Shown here: positions 8,014 through 15,628 of the stretch, one piece after another
How positions within the stretch are numbered: position 1 is the first letter of the stretch
Layout: each line of letters opens with the position of its first letter
Origin: Serinicoccus chungangensis
Lineage (GTDB): Bacteria > Actinomycetota > Actinomycetes > Actinomycetales > Dermatophilaceae
Reading direction: 5' to 3'
DNA length: 64,000 nucleotides
Assembly (NCBI RefSeq): GCF_001483745.1
Contig: NZ_LQBL01000028.1
Span: 1 to 64,000, forward strand
Notes under the pieces: model-generated
What the model was told of the DNA's origin: nothing
The model's database searches: none
What the model saw: the letters and a program-made list of their open reading frames with translations, nothing else
Made by a program: the position numbers and the translations under genes

Positions 8014-9045
8014 GTGAAAGCCACGCAGTCATCGGATGGTCCAGCGCGCCAGGCGGCGGAGGACAGGCCGGCATCGATGCGGGCCGTCGTCCAGCAGCGC
8101 TACGGCCCGCCGTCGGTGCTGCGGACGACTGAGGTCGACCTGCCGCTGCCCGGTCCGGGCGATGTGCTCGTCAAGGTGGGCGCGGCCTCGGTACATCTTG
8201 GTGACTACTTCGTCATGACCGGGAAGCCGTACGTGCTGCGCCTGGTGTTCGGGCTCCGCCGGCCGCGCCATGGGATCCCCGGCCGGGACTTCGCGGGCGT
8301 CGTGGCGGCGGTCGGCAAGCACGTCACCGCTGTGCGTCCCGGGGACGAGGTGTTCGGCTGGAGCACGGCGGGAACGCTCGCCGAATACGCCTGCGTCCCG
8401 GCAGACCACGTCGCGCCCGTGCCCGTCGGCACATCGCTCGTGGAGGCGGCGGCAGTCCCCACCTCGGCCTTGACAGCGTTACAGGCCATGCGCGACGTCG
8501 CGAAGGTTGGACCTGGCCAGACCGTGCTGATCACGGGAGCGTCGGGCGGGGTGGGCTCCTTCGCCGTCCAGATCGCCAAGGCGTTGGGCGCCGAGGTGAC
8601 CGGTGTATGCAGTAGCCGCAACGTCGACCTGGTCCGTTCGCTGGGTGCCGACCACGTCGTGGACTACACCAGGACCGACTTCACCCGCGCCGAGAGTCGC
8701 TACGACGTCATCCTCGACAACGTGGAGGCCCAGCCCCTGGCAGCTGTCCGCAGAGCGCTGACGCCTGCCGGCACGCTCATTCCCAACAGTGGACGCGGCG
8801 GCCGCTGGCTCGGGCCCCTCGCTCGGATCGTCAGAGCGCGCGTGCTGTCCGGGTTCACCCGTCAGCATCTGAAGCCTTTCGCATCGGTCGAGAAGCCTAG
8901 AGACCTGCTCACCCTGGCCGACCTTCTCACCACTGGACAGGTCACACCCGTGATCGACCGCATTTGTCCCCTCGACGAAGCGGCCGACGCCCTCCGCTAC
9001 GTCGAGGCCGGCCACACCCGGGGGAAGGTCGTGGTCACCATCTGA
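8014..9045 (+). CDS. Zinc-independent MDR-family NAD(P)H oxidoreductase
   Basis: A 343-residue medium-chain dehydrogenase/reductase resembling quinone oxidoreductases. The GroES-like domain shows GRDFAGVVAAVGKHVTAVRPGDEVFG, and the Rossmann domain has TVLITGASGGVGSFAVQIAKALGAEVTGVCS with the AxxGxxG-type dinucleotide motif. The structural-zinc cysteines are absent. It starts at GTG 8014 after AAGGAG. It is the first gene of a rightward operon with a DUF6326 membrane protein and two CPBP proteins, behind the TetR-controlled promoter. Substrate unknown; detoxification of a reactive carbonyl or quinone is typical of the family. Confidence 0.87.
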   Translation: MKATQSSDGPARQAAEDRPASMRAVVQQRYGPPSVLRTTEVDLPLPGPGDVLVKVGAASVHLGDYFVMTGKPYVLRLVFGLRRPRHGIPGRDFAGVVAAVGKHVTAVRPGDEVFGWSTAGTLAEYACVPADHVAPVPVGTSLVEAAAVPTSALTALQAMRDVAKVGPGQTVLITGASGGVGSFAVQIAKALGAEVTGVCSSRNVDLVRSLGADHVVDYTRTDFTRAESRYDVILDNVEAQPLAAVRRALTPAGTLIPNSGRGGRWLGPLARIVRARVLSGFTRQHLKPFASVEKPRDLLTLADLLTTGQVTPVIDRICPLDEAADALRYVEAGHTRGKVVVTI

Positions 9046-9140
9046 GGACCACGACGACCAGAACGGCACCTCGTGCCCTTTTCACCCTCGGACCTGACGT
9101 CACTGCGGCTGAAGGACCGCTCTGCCCTGGAGAAGAACCG

Positions 9141-9632
9141 ATGACCAACCGAACGAACACCCCGGACCAGCTCGATACCCCACCGATCCCCGTGCAGGCC
9201 AAACTCGCCGCAGCCTGGACCAGCTTCATGTTCCTCTACGTCTACGTGGACATCCTGGCCCTCTACAAGCCCGGCGTCGTCGACGGCATCCTGGCCGGGG
9301 TCGTCTGGGAGCTCGACATCACCCCCACCTGGGCCATCTCGGCCTTGACTCTCCTGGCCATACCCATCCTCATGGTCGTGCTCTCGATGACCCTTCCCGC
9401 CCGGGCAAACCGCATCACGAACCTGGTCGTGGCCTCGCTACAGGTCCCCTTCGCGGCGTTCAACGCGGTGGGGGAATTGGGCGAGCCCTGGATGTACTTC
9501 TACGTCCTGGGCGTCGCACTGGAAGTGGTCGTTCTCGCCTTCATCCTTCGCTCCGCCTGGGCCTGGCCACGCCGCACCGCATCACCCTCGACCTCGGTCT
9601 CCGAAGGGCGACCCGCGCCGCAGCAGGCATGA
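9141..9632 (+). CDS. DUF6326-like four-helix membrane protein
   Basis: A 163-residue protein with about four hydrophobic segments (near residues 27-48, 58-82, 94-112 and 120-142), consistent with a small integral membrane protein. The opening IPVQAKLAAAWTSFMFLYVYVDILALYKPG resembles DUF6326 proteins, whose function is not known. ATG 9141 follows GGAGAAG and leaves a 95-bp gap after the reductase. Its place inside the TetR-controlled operon suggests a shared stress or resistance response. Confidence 0.7.
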   Translation: MTNRTNTPDQLDTPPIPVQAKLAAAWTSFMFLYVYVDILALYKPGVVDGILAGVVWELDITPTWAISALTLLAIPILMVVLSMTLPARANRITNLVVASLQVPFAAFNAVGELGEPWMYFYVLGVALEVVVLAFILRSAWAWPRRTASPSTSVSEGRPAPQQA

Positions 9633-9675
9633 CTGCTACCCGCCTCGCTGTCCTGCCGCCGGAGAGCAGCAGATC

Positions 9676-10482
9676 ATGACATCCCTTCCTCCGCCCGCGT
9701 CAGCCGAAGGCAGCGCGGAGCGTGACATCGCAGCCGAGAACCCGATCCCGCAACTCACCCTCCCCGGGGTGATAGGAGTCTGGGCAGCAGCCGCTGTACC
9801 CATGGCCGGGTTAGCGTGGGTGCTCGCACCCCTGCTCGCATCCGGATGGGAGTCACCCCTCGCCCTCGCGCAGTCCCTCATCGTGGTGCTCACTGCGGGC
9901 ATGGTCTGGCAGTTCATCCTGGTCCTACTTCTCGTCCACAAGGAGCAGCGGACCTTGAGGTGGTCCGTCGTCCGGGACGTGCTCTGGCTGCGTGCTCCCC
10001 GTGACCCGCGTACGGGCCGACGCGGCGGACGAACATGGCTCGTCGTCCCGATCTGCGTCATCGCGTTCGCTCTCATGGAATTTCTTCCGTTCGAGCTCGC
10101 CCCTGCCACAGGGCGCGACTTCGGCGACTTTCTCGGGTCCCCTGACGGACAGGCAACGGTCTCCGGCTCTTGGCTCTGGCTGGGGGTTCTACTGGCCTTC
10201 TTCGTCTTCAACACAGTCCTGGGTGAGGAGCTGCTCTTCCGGGGCTACCTCTTGCCCCGGATGAGGGGCGTCTTTGGATCGTGGGACTGGATCGCCAACG
10301 GTGTCCTCTTCGCCGTCTATCACCTGCACGTCCCCTGGGTGATCCCGATCGCCCTCATCGACACGTTCCTCTTGTCACTACCGTCTCGCCGGTACCAAAG
10401 CGCCCTCGTCGGGATCATCACCCACAGCGCGCAGAGCTTGTTCCTCTTCACTCTCGTCCTGATGCTCTTCCTGGCTCCCTAG
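9676..10482 (+). CDS. CPBP-family intramembrane metalloprotease
   Basis: A 268-residue polytopic membrane protein of the CPBP (Abi/CAAX protease and bacteriocin-processing) family. The hallmark EELLFRGYLLPRM holds the paired glutamates and arginine, YHLHVPW holds the first histidine, and the C-terminal GIITHSAQSLFLF holds the second. ATG 9676 is 44 bp after the DUF6326 gene. In other bacteria such proteases process peptides, give self-immunity to bacteriocins, or cut membrane anchors. The substrate here is unknown. It is followed by a second CPBP protein. Confidence 0.85.
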   Translation: MTSLPPPASAEGSAERDIAAENPIPQLTLPGVIGVWAAAAVPMAGLAWVLAPLLASGWESPLALAQSLIVVLTAGMVWQFILVLLLVHKEQRTLRWSVVRDVLWLRAPRDPRTGRRGGRTWLVVPICVIAFALMEFLPFELAPATGRDFGDFLGSPDGQATVSGSWLWLGVLLAFFVFNTVLGEELLFRGYLLPRMRGVFGSWDWIANGVLFAVYHLHVPWVIPIALIDTFLLSLPSRRYQSALVGIITHSAQSLFLFTLVLMLFLAP

Positions 10483-10613
10483 CCCTCCCAAGTCCCCGTC
10501 CGGGGGTTCAGGCTCAGCACTACTGACGTTGACGGCCAGTGAGCCACCACATCCCAAGGCATCCGAGATCCTCGCACGACCTTCCCGCTTTCGCTGCACC
10601 GAGGAGATGCACC

Positions 10614-11498
10614 ATGCAGACACACGGCAACCAGTCCTCCAACACCCACAGTGAGCGCGACCGACCGGCCGCCCCCCATCCGTCCTGGCGTGAGATCGCC
10701 GGCTACGTCGCCCTGGCCAGCGGGCTGTGCTGGCTCGTGATCGCCCCGGCCATGCTGGGGTTCATCGACGCTGAACTAGCCCCCGCACTGGTTCCGGTTG
10801 CCCAGCTCACACCCCTACTCGCCGCGCTGGTGTTCGTTCGGGTGCTGCGCCCCGGGCGGGCACGTGACTTGCTGGCGCTTCGTTGGAACCGTTCCGGCCG
10901 CTGGGCGGCCATGGGAGTGGGCATCCTGATGCTGATCGGGGCAGCTCAACTGGTCTCGGGGCTGCTCCTCGGGTGGCGCCCACGACCAACCGCCGAGATC
11001 CTGACTGCCGCATCCGTCGTCCTACCCCTCCTAGTGCTGCAGGCAACATTCGCCGTCGGCGAGGAGACCGGTTGGCGCGGATGGCTGCTCAGCCGGACCC
11101 GACACCTCGGGTTCCCGGCAGCTGCAGCCATCTCGGCAGGGGCCTGGACGCTTTGGCACCTTCCAGCGCTCACGTTCCTGCCCGACCCAATCTCGGCCGA
11201 GTCTGCCGCCTACCTGCTGGGGATCGCCTCATGGGCGCCCTTCCTCGTGGCCCTGCGACTCGTCTCTGGATCAGTGTGGCCACCCGTACTCGTCCACGGG
11301 GCGATCAACAGCGTCCGCGTCTTCCAGCTGCAGTCGGTAGCCGACTCAGGCGGTGTCGACTGGCGCGTCGAGGCGCTGGGCTGGGTGCTGTGGCTCCTGG
11401 CTGCGGTGCTGCTCGCCAGGCATGGGGGTCGGCAGACCAAAAGGCTCCCGGAACATGGCTTCGCGGTCCGTGGCCTCGACGCTGACACGATTCGCTGA
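10614..11498 (+). CDS. Second CPBP-family intramembrane metalloprotease
   Basis: A 294-residue CPBP-family protein with several membrane helices. The motifs are EETGWRGWLLSRTRHLG (Glu-Glu...Arg), TLWHLPALTFLP (first His) and LVHGAINSVRVF (second His). ATG 10614 is preceded by GAGGAG; an upstream start at 10539 would add 25 unconserved residues. The EETGWRG form differs from EELLFRG in the preceding gene, so this is a distant paralogue rather than a tandem copy. It is the last gene of the operon. Positions 11499-11890 hold no gene or repeat that I recognise. Confidence 0.85.
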   Translation: MQTHGNQSSNTHSERDRPAAPHPSWREIAGYVALASGLCWLVIAPAMLGFIDAELAPALVPVAQLTPLLAALVFVRVLRPGRARDLLALRWNRSGRWAAMGVGILMLIGAAQLVSGLLLGWRPRPTAEILTAASVVLPLLVLQATFAVGEETGWRGWLLSRTRHLGFPAAAAISAGAWTLWHLPALTFLPDPISAESAAYLLGIASWAPFLVALRLVSGSVWPPVLVHGAINSVRVFQLQSVADSGGVDWRVEALGWVLWLLAAVLLARHGGRQTKRLPEHGFAVRGLDADTIR

Positions 11499-11890
11499 CC
11501 GGCACGTCATGCTGCCGGCGGCACTCAGAAGCTGAGCGTTTGCGGCGCTCGAGAACCGCGCGAAAACGACACTGTTGATATTTCCTCAGTGGCAGCTTGC
11601 ACGTCATTCCGCCGCTACTGACGTACTCCCACGGATGGTCACCCAGGCCGAGGCTCAGACCCGCCTATCCCCTGATGGAGGGCCATCCGGCCCGGGTCTA
11701 GCCAGCCATTCGCAGGGATCGTCTGGGCGCCGCTGCTGACCCATCGCAGGTCGATCCTCGACGCCACTTTCCGAGGGAAGTCTCAGCGCAGAGAGGAGTG
11801 CGTACGTCCTGCCCTACCCTGGCCGTCCATCTAGCCTCATGCCAGATCCTGATCTCGCACGCTGGGCATGACCTGTACCGGCTACCGGTT

Positions 11891-12059
11891 GACTTGAAGG
11901 ACTACGTTGTCCGCGAGTACCTCGTGGGCCGGTCACTACGAGCTTGCCGAGGTCACGGGCCGCAGCCACGGGGCGGTGCGCAACATTTTGGAGCGCGGCG
12001 CTGTGCCGCTACGCGGTCGTGGGGCCGGCCGAATTCGCTCCCTGACCCGACCGCCGTGA
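11891..12059 (+). pseudogene. Frameshifted small helix-turn-helix protein remnant
   Basis: Two reading frames together give a typical small actinobacterial HTH protein. The first frame reads DLKDYVVREYLVGRS from 11891. From about 11937 the next frame continues YELAEVTGRSHGAVRNILE and then RGAVPLRGRGAGR, ending at TGA 12057. The RS-x-G-V-R/H recognition helix followed by a LRGRG tail is common in small actinobacterial HTH proteins. The frame change near 11936 suggests a +1 or -2 indel, so the gene looks broken. I see no good start for the second frame alone. Confidence 0.5.
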
Positions 12060-12102
12060 TTGCAGGGCGGGACCTGTCGCAGTCCAACGACAGATTTGAC
12101 GC

Positions 12103-13251
12103 TCAGTGCTGGGTGAGTGTGCGGACGTAGGTCCCGAAGCCGGGGACGGTGAACTGCATCATCCCGTGGGCGGGTGCGTCCACGATGCCCTTGTCCATGA
12201 GTGACTGGCGGGCCATGGACAGGGCCGTGGTCTCGACCCCGAGCGCCTCGGCGATGTCTCGGCGGGCGACCGGACCGTCCTGCTGGGCGGCCATCGCGGT
12301 GAGTAGGTCACGTTCCCGAGCCGTGGCCTTGGCCCACCTGGATCGGTACAGCTCGTTCACATCGATGTCGACCTGGTCCTGCGCGGCCAGGACATGGTCC
12401 ATGCTCAGACGGCCCCCAAGGCCTGGGTCGCCCGCGGCACGCCACACCTCGTCCCCATACAGCTGGATGAAGTACGGGTACCCCTGAGCACGTTCGACCA
12501 CTGTCTCTAGCGCGTCCGTGGCCCAGGACACCCCCAGGGCCGCGGTCGGCGCTGTCAACGCCTGTCTGGCGTCGTGCGCTTCGAGATCACGCATCGGCCG
12601 GTACTGAAACCGCTCCGCGTGAGTCACCGCGCGGGTCACCACATCCGGAGTGTGCGATAAGCCAGCCCCCAACAGCGCCGCGGGCACCGGGGACTCCGCG
12701 GCCTGCAGCTCCTGCCACGCGTACGCGACCGTCCGCAACGACTCGGCGTCCGCGGACTGGAACTCATCGACCAGCAGCACCAGCCCCCTGCGGTCGGCGT
12801 CCTCGACCGCAGCCCGGGCAACAGCCGTGACCAGGTCCCGGAACGCCCTCGTCACCTCCGGCCCGGGCCGGGCCCCACCGGACACCTCCACCGCCGCGAC
12901 CCCGGGCACACCCGCCGAGACCTTCACCTGGTCCACGCGCCCTCCCAGGACATCACCGTGGCCCCAGCCACGGGTCAACACGGCCACCTCATCCGCCACC
13001 ACCGAGGTCAGCGTGCCGTTGCCCGCCGTCACGAACACCGTGGCCAACCCCAGGTCCCTGGCCGCGCGCTCCGCCCGACGCAACAGACTCGTCTTCCCCA
13101 CACCCCGTGGGCCGATATCGACCCGCACCCGGCCGGCGAAGCGGCCCTCGACCGCGACCCGGCCCAGCACACCCATGATCTGCGTCACCTGAGCCTCCCG
13201 GCCCGGGATCTCCCACGCGGTCTCCCCCGGCGTGAACGGACTCGCGACCAC
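12103..13251 (-). CDS. AAA-type ATPase with C-terminal winged helix
   Basis: A 382-residue ATPase. Walker A is GPRGVGKTSLL (47-57) and Walker B is GLVLLVDEFQ (about 156-165). The lid region is followed by a winged-helix segment (DGPVARRDIAEALGVETTALSMARQSLMDKGIV). The plan resembles the AAA_16/ORC-like ATPases often found in accessory regions, where they act in DNA binding, signalling or phage-related processes. No partner adjoins it except the DUF6933 gene 107 bp upstream on the same strand. An AT-rich 14-bp inverted repeat lies just upstream of its GTG start, suggesting specific control. Confidence 0.78.
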   Translation of the reverse strand: MVASPFTPGETAWEIPGREAQVTQIMGVLGRVAVEGRFAGRVRVDIGPRGVGKTSLLRRAERAARDLGLATVFVTAGNGTLTSVVADEVAVLTRGWGHGDVLGGRVDQVKVSAGVPGVAAVEVSGGARPGPEVTRAFRDLVTAVARAAVEDADRRGLVLLVDEFQSADAESLRTVAYAWQELQAAESPVPAALLGAGLSHTPDVVTRAVTHAERFQYRPMRDLEAHDARQALTAPTAALGVSWATDALETVVERAQGYPYFIQLYGDEVWRAAGDPGLGGRLSMDHVLAAQDQVDIDVNELYRSRWAKATARERDLLTAMAAQQDGPVARRDIAEALGVETTALSMARQSLMDKGIVDAPAHGMMQFTVPGFGTYVRTLTQH

Positions 13252-13272
13252 GGCACCTCACCGCCCTTCCCC

Positions 13273-13312
13273 GATAGGTCTTTATAACTCGCACCAACTA
13301 TAAAGAGCTATC
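13273..13312 (-). promoter_or_regulatory. 14-bp inverted repeat operator upstream of the ATPase
   Basis: GATAGGTCTTTATA (13273-13286) and TATAAAGAGCTATC (13299-13312) form an inverted repeat with one mismatch and a 12-bp spacer. It lies 21 bp upstream of the ATPase start and is far richer in AT than its surroundings. On the minus strand TATAAA could serve as a -10 box, so a repressor here would occlude the promoter. The rest of 13252-13366 holds nothing else. Confidence 0.6.
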
Positions 13313-13366
13313 TCGATCAGCGCTATCACCGGCGTATCCCGTTGCAAGAGACGCTAGGCGCGCCAG

Positions 13367-13858
13367 TTACGGGTCGACAAGCGCGGCCAGCTCCCGGTCC
13401 GGGCTTACGTGCCTCGAGAGCAGCGGCCCGCACGGAACGGTAGCCAGACGCAGTGACCACCCCATCAGGTCCGGCTCCGCGTCCTGCTCGCGGTAGACGT
13501 CGGCCAGGAACGCGAACTCGTTCATGGACCCGATCACGCTGCGACTCGCCGTGGGGGCGAGGCGATAGTCAGCGGTTCCCCGCACCTCGCGTTCCACCAC
13601 GGTCTCCCGCAGACCGTGCAGACGCAGCAGCCCGGCGAGCACCGACGGGAACCGGTCCAACAAGGTCACCGCCGGCGCCAACGGCACCAGCACCGGTAGC
13701 AACGTCGACTCACTCACCAGGAGCGCCACCTGGCGACGCCACGCCAGCTTCTTCACGTACCAGTCCCCCAGCAGCGTGTCCGACACCTCACCCGGCGCAG
13801 CCTGTGCCCCACCCAGCCGCGGAAGCAGCTCACGCGTCGCCCGCACGATCACCACCAC
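13367..13858 (-). CDS. DUF6933-like protein
   Basis: About 163 residues resembling DUF6933 proteins: an N-terminal IVRATRELLPRLG segment, LLGDWYVKKLAWRRQVALLVSE, STLLPVLVPLAPA, and the strongly typical SRSVIGSMNEFAFLADVY. The function of the family is unknown. The start is uncertain: I take the first of three adjacent GTG codons (13858), but a TTG at 13870 sits closer to GGAGG. The gene lies between the tRNA operon and the ATPase. Positions 13859-13997 hold only a short direct repeat, CCTGCACG, at 13975 and 13986. Confidence 0.65.
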   Translation of the reverse strand: MVVIVRATRELLPRLGGAQAAPGEVSDTLLGDWYVKKLAWRRQVALLVSESTLLPVLVPLAPAVTLLDRFPSVLAGLLRLHGLRETVVEREVRGTADYRLAPTASRSVIGSMNEFAFLADVYREQDAEPDLMGWSLRLATVPCGPLLSRHVSPDRELAALVDP

Positions 13859-13997
13859 CCCAGTATGCAACCGCCCTCCGGTGAACCATCACGGCAAGAG
13901 CCTCACAACGACCGGCCGGTCACGATCCGGGACTGGGTAGCCCGCACCCGGAGCGGGAACGACACGCCACCAGTCCTGCACGTATCCTGCACGCTCT

Positions 13998-14042
13998 AAA
14001 AAGGAACGGGCCCCTGACTGGCGTTTTCGCTGGTCAGGGGCC
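13998..14042 (-). terminator. Terminator of the tRNA operon
   Basis: On the minus strand GGCCCCTGAC pairs with GTCAGGGGCC (ten base pairs, then two mismatches and three more pairs around an AAAA loop), followed by CGTTCC and TTTTT (13998-14002). This is a classic intrinsic terminator directly after tRNA-Val. Confidence 0.85.
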
Positions 14043-14050
14043 TGCTGTGC

Positions 14051-14125
14051 TGGTGGACGATACTGGGATCGAACCAGTGACCTCTTCCGTGTCAAGGAAG
14101 CGCGCTACCGCTGCGCCAATCGTCC
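14051..14125 (-). tRNA. tRNA-Val (GAC)
   Basis: A full cloverleaf on the minus strand. The acceptor GGACGAT pairs with ATCGTCC, the anticodon loop CTTGACACG carries GAC, and the T-loop is GGTTCGATCC. The CCA end is encoded (14051-14053). It is the last gene of a three-tRNA operon. Confidence 0.95.
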
Positions 14126-14149
14126 CTGCGCGGTGGACCCGCGAGTGCG

Positions 14150-14220
14150 AGGTGGAGACGGGATTCGAACCCGTGTATACGGCTTTGCAGGCCGCTGCCT
14201 CGCCTCTCGGCCACTCCACC
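14150..14220 (-). tRNA. tRNA-Cys (GCA)
   Basis: The acceptor GGTGGAG pairs with CTCCACC, the anticodon loop CCTGCAAAG carries GCA, and the T-loop is GGTTCGAATCC. The discriminator is U, as expected for tRNA-Cys. CCA is not encoded. Confidence 0.95.
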
Positions 14221-14247
14221 GTGAGGCATCTGGTGGTGCTGCCTCAG

Positions 14248-14320
14248 AGCGGATGACCGGGCTCGAACCGGCGACCTCAACCTTGGCAAGGTTGCGCTCT
14301 ACCAACTGAGCTACATCCGC
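14248..14320 (-). tRNA. tRNA-Gly (GCC)
   Basis: The acceptor GCGGATG pairs with CATCCGC, the anticodon loop CTTGCCAAG carries GCC, and the T-loop is GGTTCGAGCCC. CCA is not encoded. It is the first tRNA of the Gly-Cys-Val operon. Confidence 0.95.
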
Positions 14321-14354
14321 CTGCTCCGCTGTCACCAGCGGCGCGAGAAGAAAC

Positions 14355-14382
14355 ACTATCCGACGGGCGCGGGCGATTCCAA
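14355..14382 (-). promoter_or_regulatory. Promoter of the tRNA operon
   Basis: On the minus strand TTGGAA (14377-14382) and GATAGT (14355-14360) are 16 bases apart, about 35 bp upstream of tRNA-Gly. They lie at the right place for a housekeeping promoter. Confidence 0.55.
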
Positions 14383-14411
14383 ATCACCTCTGCCGGCGCG
14401 CCGCCCGGCGC

Positions 14412-15482
14412 TCAGCGCGGCCCCGGTATGCCGTCCATGGCGGCGATCCGGCGACCCTCCTCGTCGTCGGTCGCGGCGTCGGCGGCGAGCTCCGCCCGAC
14501 GGGCCAGCAGGCGCGCCTCGCGGGTGGCTCGCCGCTCCTCCCACCACTCGTTGACCCGTGCCCTCGGCCCGCGGTACTCCGGCGGGGGCCAGAGCCGGCG
14601 GATGGCGGCGTTGAGCGAGGCGCCCACGAGCACGGCGAAGGCGAGGAAGTAGAGGTAGACCATGAGGATGATCGGCGCGGTGAGCGGGCCGAAGACCGAG
14701 AAGCCGCCGGCGGCGAGCTCGGCCCAGCGCCGGATGAGGACCGAGCTCACCACCCAGAGGAGCACCGTCAGCAGCGCACCCGGCAGGTCCCGCCAGAAGG
14801 GCGACCGGGCCGGGGTCGCCACGTGGAAGAGACCGGTGAGGCTGACGATGCCCAGCAGACCGACCAGGGGCCAGTACAGCTCGACGAGCAGGTCGAGACG
14901 CTGCGGCAGCCAGCGCAGGAGATACCCCGGCCCGATCAGCAGCAGCGGGAGGGTGAGGCCCATGACGACCGTCGAGGCGAGGTATGCCGTGAGCGACAGC
15001 ACCCGGGCGCCGACCGGTCCGCGGTGCCCGCCCTGCCCGTACATGATCGAGATGGCGTCGAGGAAGATGTGCAGCGCCCGCGACCCGGACCACAGCGCGA
15101 CGAGGAACCCGATGGACAGGTAGTCGCCGCGGCGGGCCGTGAGGGTCTGCTGGAAGGTCGGCATGATGACCTGCTCCACGGCCTGCGGGGTGAGGAAGGT
15201 CAACGTCCACTGCTCGAGGGCGCTGCTCATCCGCTCCAGGGTCTGCGGCCCCAGCCACTCCGAGGCGAAGCCGGCACCCGCGACCAGGGCCACCAGCAGG
15301 GGCGGCAGGGACAGCAGGGTGAAGAACGCCGCCTCGGCCGCGAGCCCGGTGGCCCGGTAGCGGAAGGCCACGACGGCGGTCTCGGCGCTCAGACGCACCA
15401 GGGGGACCGCCCCCGGGACGGGTGCGATGACCCGACGCAGACGACGGCGGAACGTCACGTCCACCACAGTCACAGGCGTCAC
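14412..15482 (-). CDS. YihY/BrkB-family inner membrane protein
   Basis: About 356 residues with six predicted membrane helices, typical of the YihY/virulence-factor BrkB family. Visible family segments are TGLAAEAAFFTLLSLPPLLVALVAG, LVALWSGSRALHIFLDAI and TGLFHVATPARSPFWRDLPG, followed by an acidic and basic C-terminal tail. Its role is not established; it is probably a transport or envelope protein rather than the ribonuclease it was once called. I start it at GTG 15482; the frame stays open to 15653 but would then overlap glgX and carry unconserved sequence. It is divergent from glgX. Confidence 0.85.
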   Translation of the reverse strand: MTPVTVVDVTFRRRLRRVIAPVPGAVPLVRLSAETAVVAFRYRATGLAAEAAFFTLLSLPPLLVALVAGAGFASEWLGPQTLERMSSALEQWTLTFLTPQAVEQVIMPTFQQTLTARRGDYLSIGFLVALWSGSRALHIFLDAISIMYGQGGHRGPVGARVLSLTAYLASTVVMGLTLPLLLIGPGYLLRWLPQRLDLLVELYWPLVGLLGIVSLTGLFHVATPARSPFWRDLPGALLTVLLWVVSSVLIRRWAELAAGGFSVFGPLTAPIILMVYLYFLAFAVLVGASLNAAIRRLWPPPEYRGPRARVNEWWEERRATREARLLARRAELAADAATDDEEGRRIAAMDGIPGPR

Positions 15483-15556
15483 GCTAGCCCCATCTGGCAC
15501 AGACGGGCCGGAGGCGTGCCGGTAGCCCGCCGTCGGGCCGGGGGCGTTCCGGCCCG

Positions 15557-15562
15557 TAGAGT
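15557..15562 (+). promoter_or_regulatory. -10 element of glgX
   Basis: TAGAGT lies 66 bp before the glgX ATG, giving a short leader that carries AAGAAAGG as ribosome binding site. A TTG at 15569 is six bases after it and could be an alternative leaderless start. Confidence 0.4.
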
Positions 15563-15628
15563 GGTTTCTTGGTGACGACGCGGTCCTCCTACCGCGACTC
15601 CCACAACCAAGAAAGGCCCCACCACCCG

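Noticed and set aside
13859-14053. attL/attR duplication at tRNA-Val
   Set aside because: I found no second copy of the tRNA 3' end in the window and no integrase gene.
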